Below, piece by piece: positions 61,422 through 64,000 of a stretch of DNA of 64,000 nt (position 1 is its first letter; every line of letters starts with the position of its first letter). The notes below the pieces were generated by a model. The model was not told the DNA's origin. It did no database searches and was given only the letters and a program-made list of their open reading frames with translations. Both the position numbers and the translations under genes were made by a program. The stretch lies in assembly GCF_005818865.1 (NCBI RefSeq), contig NZ_VBRY01000007.1:62001-126000 (forward strand). The letters are read 5' to 3'. The DNA is from Mariprofundus erugo (GTDB lineage: Bacteria; Pseudomonadota; Zetaproteobacteria; Mariprofundales; Mariprofundaceae).

Positions 61422-61862
61422 GTGCTGCGCGCTGGTTCAGCCGGGGATCTGCAGGCCGTTTATGCGCTGAATCGCAGTTGTTTTGAGGAGTACTGGTCCG
61501 TCGGATCGCTTGTCTCGGCGCTGGAGAGCGGCTACGACCTGCTGATCTGCGAGCAGGATGGGGAGCTGGCCGGTTACCTGTTAACCCTGACCGTGGTGGA
61601 TGAGATTCAGGTGATGCAGATTGCAGTGGCTCCCTCGTTCCGGCGCCGGGGAGTGGCGCGCCTGTTGAGTGAGGCTCTGGTCGCCGGGGCCGATGGCATT
61701 GCTACGGTGACACTGGAGGTGCGTCTTTCCAATATTCCGGCGCGCAGGCTGTACGCCGCTCTCGGATTTGCCGAAACAGGTTATCGCAAGCAATATTACG
61801 CCCCCAATGCTGCCGGAATTTGCGAGGATGCCGTATTGATGGACCTGCAGCTGCCATCCTGA
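61422..61862 (+). CDS. rimI: Ribosomal protein-alanine N-acetyltransferase RimI-like
   Basis: 146-residue GNAT acetyltransferase. The acetyl-CoA loop is IAVAPSFRRRGVARLLSEAL, followed by VTLEVRLSNIPARRLYAALGFAETGYRKQYY, the pattern of RimI (acetylation of ribosomal protein S18). The start is uncertain: GTG 61422 gives the family length but lacks a clear ribosome-binding site. The only upstream ATG (61320) would overlap topA by 68 nt. Confidence 0.85.
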   Translation: MLRAGSAGDLQAVYALNRSCFEEYWSVGSLVSALESGYDLLICEQDGELAGYLLTLTVVDEIQVMQIAVAPSFRRRGVARLLSEALVAGADGIATVTLEVRLSNIPARRLYAALGFAETGYRKQYYAPNAAGICEDAVLMDLQLPS

Positions 61863-62040
61863 TGGCGGGCGCCCGTGCCGGAAAAAGGGGCTGGGCGGGT
61901 GTATGCACGATGCCGGGACCGGCTTCATGCCAGTGGTCGGAAGTGTGAGATTTCCTTATTTTACCTAGGTTTTTTCATGCAGTAATCTTGACCCGTCAGG
62001 GTTCCGCGGGCAGCCTCGTGCTATCTTTTTGAATGAGAGT

Positions 62041-63756
62041 ATGGATACGACCATGAAAATGTCCGGCGCTGAAATTCTTGTCGAATGTCTGAAACGCGAA
62101 GGTGTGGATACCCTGTTCGGGTACCCTGGTGGCGCCGTGCTGCAGATTTACGATGCCATCTTCAAGCAGAGTGACTTCAAACATTACCTGGTCCGCCATG
62201 AGCAGGCTGCACTGCATGCCGCCAGCGGCTATGCCCGTGTTTCCGGCAAGTGTGGTGTGGCGCTGGTGACCTCGGGGCCGGGTGCAACCAATGCGGTGAC
62301 CGGTCTGGCTGATGCATATGCCGATTCCACCCCGATGGTCTGCTTTTCCGGTCAGGTGCCATCGGCTCTGATTGGTAATGATGCCTTTCAGGAAGCGGAT
62401 GTCGTGGGTATTACCCGCTCTGCAACCAAACATAATTTTCTGGTCAAGCGTGTTGAGGATCTGGCCCTGATTATCCGTCAGGCGTTCCATATCGCCACTA
62501 CCGGTCGCCCGGGTCCTGTACTTGTTGATATCCCCAAGGATGTCAGTATCAACTGCTGCGAGTTTGTCTGGCCGGAAAGTGTCAGCCTGCGCTCCTATCA
62601 GCCGGTGACCCAGGGCCATCCGGGACAGATCAAAAAAGCCGTCAAGGCGATGCTGGCCGCACAACGTCCGGTGATCTATTCCGGTGGCGGTATCATGAAT
62701 TCGGTGGGCAGTGCAGCCCTGCTCAGAGAGCTGTCGCACGCACTCAATGCGCCGGTCACCAATACCCTGATGGGGCTTGGTGGTATCCCGTATGATGATT
62801 CACATTATCTCGGCATGCTTGGCATGCATGGTACCTATGAAGCGAATATGGCGGTTTCCCATTGTGATCTGCTGGTGGCCGTCGGCTCCCGCTTTGATGA
62901 TCGTGTGACCGGTAAACTCGATGCGTTTGCACCGGATGCAAAGATCATCCACATCGATATTGACCCATCTTCCATTTCAAAAAATATTGTGGCTCACTTG
63001 CCGATTGTGGGTGATGTCGGTGTCGTGCTCAAGCAGATTCTGGAAGATATTGCCCGCCGTAACGGCGAGCCTGACCATGCGGCGCTTTCCCTCTGGTGGG
63101 AGCAGATTGCCGAATGGCGGGCGGTGGACTCATTGCATTTCGAGCAGGCGCCGGACGGTCCGATCAAGCCGCAGCGCGTGATTCGTGCCGTGCATGAAAT
63201 CACGCACGGCAATGCCGTGGTGGTGACGGATGTGGGGCAGCATCAGATGTGGGCTGCCCAGCACTATGGCTTCCGCAAGCCGCATCGCTGGGTGACATCC
63301 GGTGGCCTTGGCACGATGGGCTATGGTTTGCCGGCCGGTATGGGGGCGCAGATTGCCGCTCCCGATGACCGCGTGGTTGTGTTTACCGGTGATGCCTCGA
63401 TCCAGATGTGTATCCAGGAACTGGCAACGATGTACCAGTATCGCCTGCCGATCGTGATCGTTATTTTGAATAATGCCTATATGGGCATGGTACGTCAGTG
63501 GCAGGAGATGTTTTATGAGTCCCGCTACTCGCACTCCTATTTTGATTCACTGCCTGACTTTGTCATGCTGGCTGAGGCCTATGGTGGAACCGGCCTGAAA
63601 GTGGATGCGATTGATCAGCTCGACAAGGTGCTGGAGCAGGCGTTTGCCATTGATGGCGGCCGTTTTGTGCTGGTGGATGTGGCTGTGTCCAAAGAAGAAA
63701 ATGTATTCCCGATGGTGCCGGCGGGTGCGGCGCTGAATGAGATGGTTCTGTCATGA
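62041..63756 (+). CDS. ilvB: Acetolactate synthase, large (catalytic) subunit
   Basis: 571-residue thiamine-diphosphate enzyme making acetolactate/acetohydroxybutyrate for valine, leucine and isoleucine. [13 protein letters not shown], the catalytic Glu in [29 protein letters not shown], and the ThDP/Mg site [18 protein letters not shown]...[12 protein letters not shown] are all intact. ATG 62041 is preceded by GAGAG; ATG 62053 is an alternative. The 178-nt upstream gap shows no obvious peptide-type attenuator. Overlaps ilvH by 4 nt. Confidence 0.96.
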   Translation: MDTTMKMSGAEILVECLKREGVDTLFGYPGGAVLQIYDAIFKQSDFKHYLVRHEQAALHAASGYARVSGKCGVALVTSGPGATNAVTGLADAYADSTPMVCFSGQVPSALIGNDAFQEADVVGITRSATKHNFLVKRVEDLALIIRQAFHIATTGRPGPVLVDIPKDVSINCCEFVWPESVSLRSYQPVTQGHPGQIKKAVKAMLAAQRPVIYSGGGIMNSVGSAALLRELSHALNAPVTNTLMGLGGIPYDDSHYLGMLGMHGTYEANMAVSHCDLLVAVGSRFDDRVTGKLDAFAPDAKIIHIDIDPSSISKNIVAHLPIVGDVGVVLKQILEDIARRNGEPDHAALSLWWEQIAEWRAVDSLHFEQAPDGPIKPQRVIRAVHEITHGNAVVVTDVGQHQMWAAQHYGFRKPHRWVTSGGLGTMGYGLPAGMGAQIAAPDDRVVVFTGDASIQMCIQELATMYQYRLPIVIVILNNAYMGMVRQWQEMFYESRYSHSYFDSLPDFVMLAEAYGGTGLKVDAIDQLDKVLEQAFAIDGGRFVLVDVAVSKEENVFPMVPAGAALNEMVLS

Positions 63757-64000
63757 AGCATACAATCACAATTCTGGTTGAGAACGAGTTCGGTGTTCTG
63801 ACACGTGTGGCAGGGCTTTTTTCCGCCCGCGGCTATAACATCGAGAGCCTGAATGTGGCACCGATCATGGATGCTACGGTCAGCCGTATGACACTGGTGA
63901 CACGGGGCGATGAGCGGGCGCTGGAGCAGATCAAAAAGCAGCTGAACAAGCTGATTCCGGTCATCAAGGTGGATGATATCTCTCATGCCATCCATCTGGA
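63753..64000 (+). CDS. ilvH: Acetolactate synthase, small (regulatory) subunit (3' partial)
   Basis: The first 82 residues of the ACT-domain regulatory subunit, cut by the window edge. It begins [20 protein letters not shown], then [17 protein letters not shown] and a second helix/strand unit ending near [11 protein letters not shown]. It confers valine feedback control on IlvB. The start lies in the ilvB stop codon (ATGA). Confidence 0.95.
   Translation, partial: MKHTITILVENEFGVLTRVAGLFSARGYNIESLNVAPIMDATVSRMTLVTRGDERALEQIKKQLNKLIPVIKVDDISHAIHL

Noticed and set aside
61863-62040. Branched-chain amino-acid attenuator upstream of ilvB
   Set aside because: No short leader peptide rich in Leu/Ile/Val codons and no terminator/antiterminator pair could be found by eye. 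TTGACC near 61989 has no properly spaced -10 box.
1-64000. CRISPR array, prophage, IS element or rRNA operon
   Set aside because: No regularly spaced direct repeats, transposase, integrase, phage structural genes or rRNA sequence were found; only one tRNA is present.

Overview
The window reads as an ordinary, densely coded chromosome segment of a Gram-negative proteobacterium with moderately high GC. It has an Lnt-type lipoprotein pathway, a BamA/TamA-like outer-membrane barrel, two lipoproteins, c-type cytochromes, an oxygen-sensing hemerythrin protein and haem synthesis genes, with no phage, IS element or CRISPR. My best guess is a microaerophilic, Mariprofundus-like zetaproteobacterium. 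That is an inference from overall gene flavour and was not tested by a database search.

Layout. 0-4 kb: rod-shape/elongation operon (mreC partial, mreD, mrdA, mrdB). 4-11 kb: cspA, an OmpA-type lipoprotein, a fatty-acid hydroxylase-like protein, a BFD-like ferredoxin, an AI-2E family permease, an Omp85-type barrel, an ASCH protein and an HDOD protein. 10.9-17.5 kb: a long co-directional run miaB-phoH-ybeY-corC-lnt-gpsA-smr. 17.5-25.7 kb: aldolase/SDR fusion, DUF2782 protein, thiE, cstA, hemH, speA. 25.7-33.7 kb: three separate 6S RNA-like genes, all on the minus strand, interleaved with a 44-aa zinc ribbon, a B12/radical-SAM protein, rlmI, a hemerythrin-PAS-GGDEF-methyltransferase fusion, a yeast-type cytosine deaminase and an RMD1/DUF155 protein. 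33.7-47.7 kb: a divergent HemF homologue, glutathionylspermidine synthetase/amidase, CvfB, RmuC, Pit with its DUF47 partner, and a polyamine block (EamA permease, nspC, carboxynorspermidine synthase, speB), then ppnP and a 2OG-Fe(II) oxygenase. 48-55 kb: envelope and energy genes, namely a SPOR protein coupled to an SH3-SH3-cytochrome c1 fusion, PPK2, tRNA-Arg(CCG), a coiled-coil lipoprotein cytochrome c, UspA and CHAD. 55-64 kb: NDUFA9-like SDR, plsY, LysM protein, dprA, topA, rimI, ilvB and ilvH (partial).

How the genes work together. SpeA, SpeB, carboxy(nor)spermidine synthase and its decarboxylase form the SpeD/SpeE-independent route from arginine to spermidine, and the Gss homologue can conjugate spermidine to glutathione. 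Pit plus DUF47, PPK2 and the polyphosphate-binding CHAD domain point to phosphate and polyphosphate handling. HemH and a HemF-like protein fit a cytochrome-rich lifestyle.

The least ordinary content is (i) three diverged 6S RNA paralogues within 8 kb, two or three with recognisable promoters and all with downstream hairpins, (ii) the four-domain hemerythrin/GGDEF/methyltransferase protein, (iii) the orphan cytochrome c1 fused to two SH3 domains and the nearby lipoprotein cytochrome with a ~150-residue helical stalk, and (iv) a family of at least five dispersed palindromic intergenic repeats that sit at 3' ends of genes.
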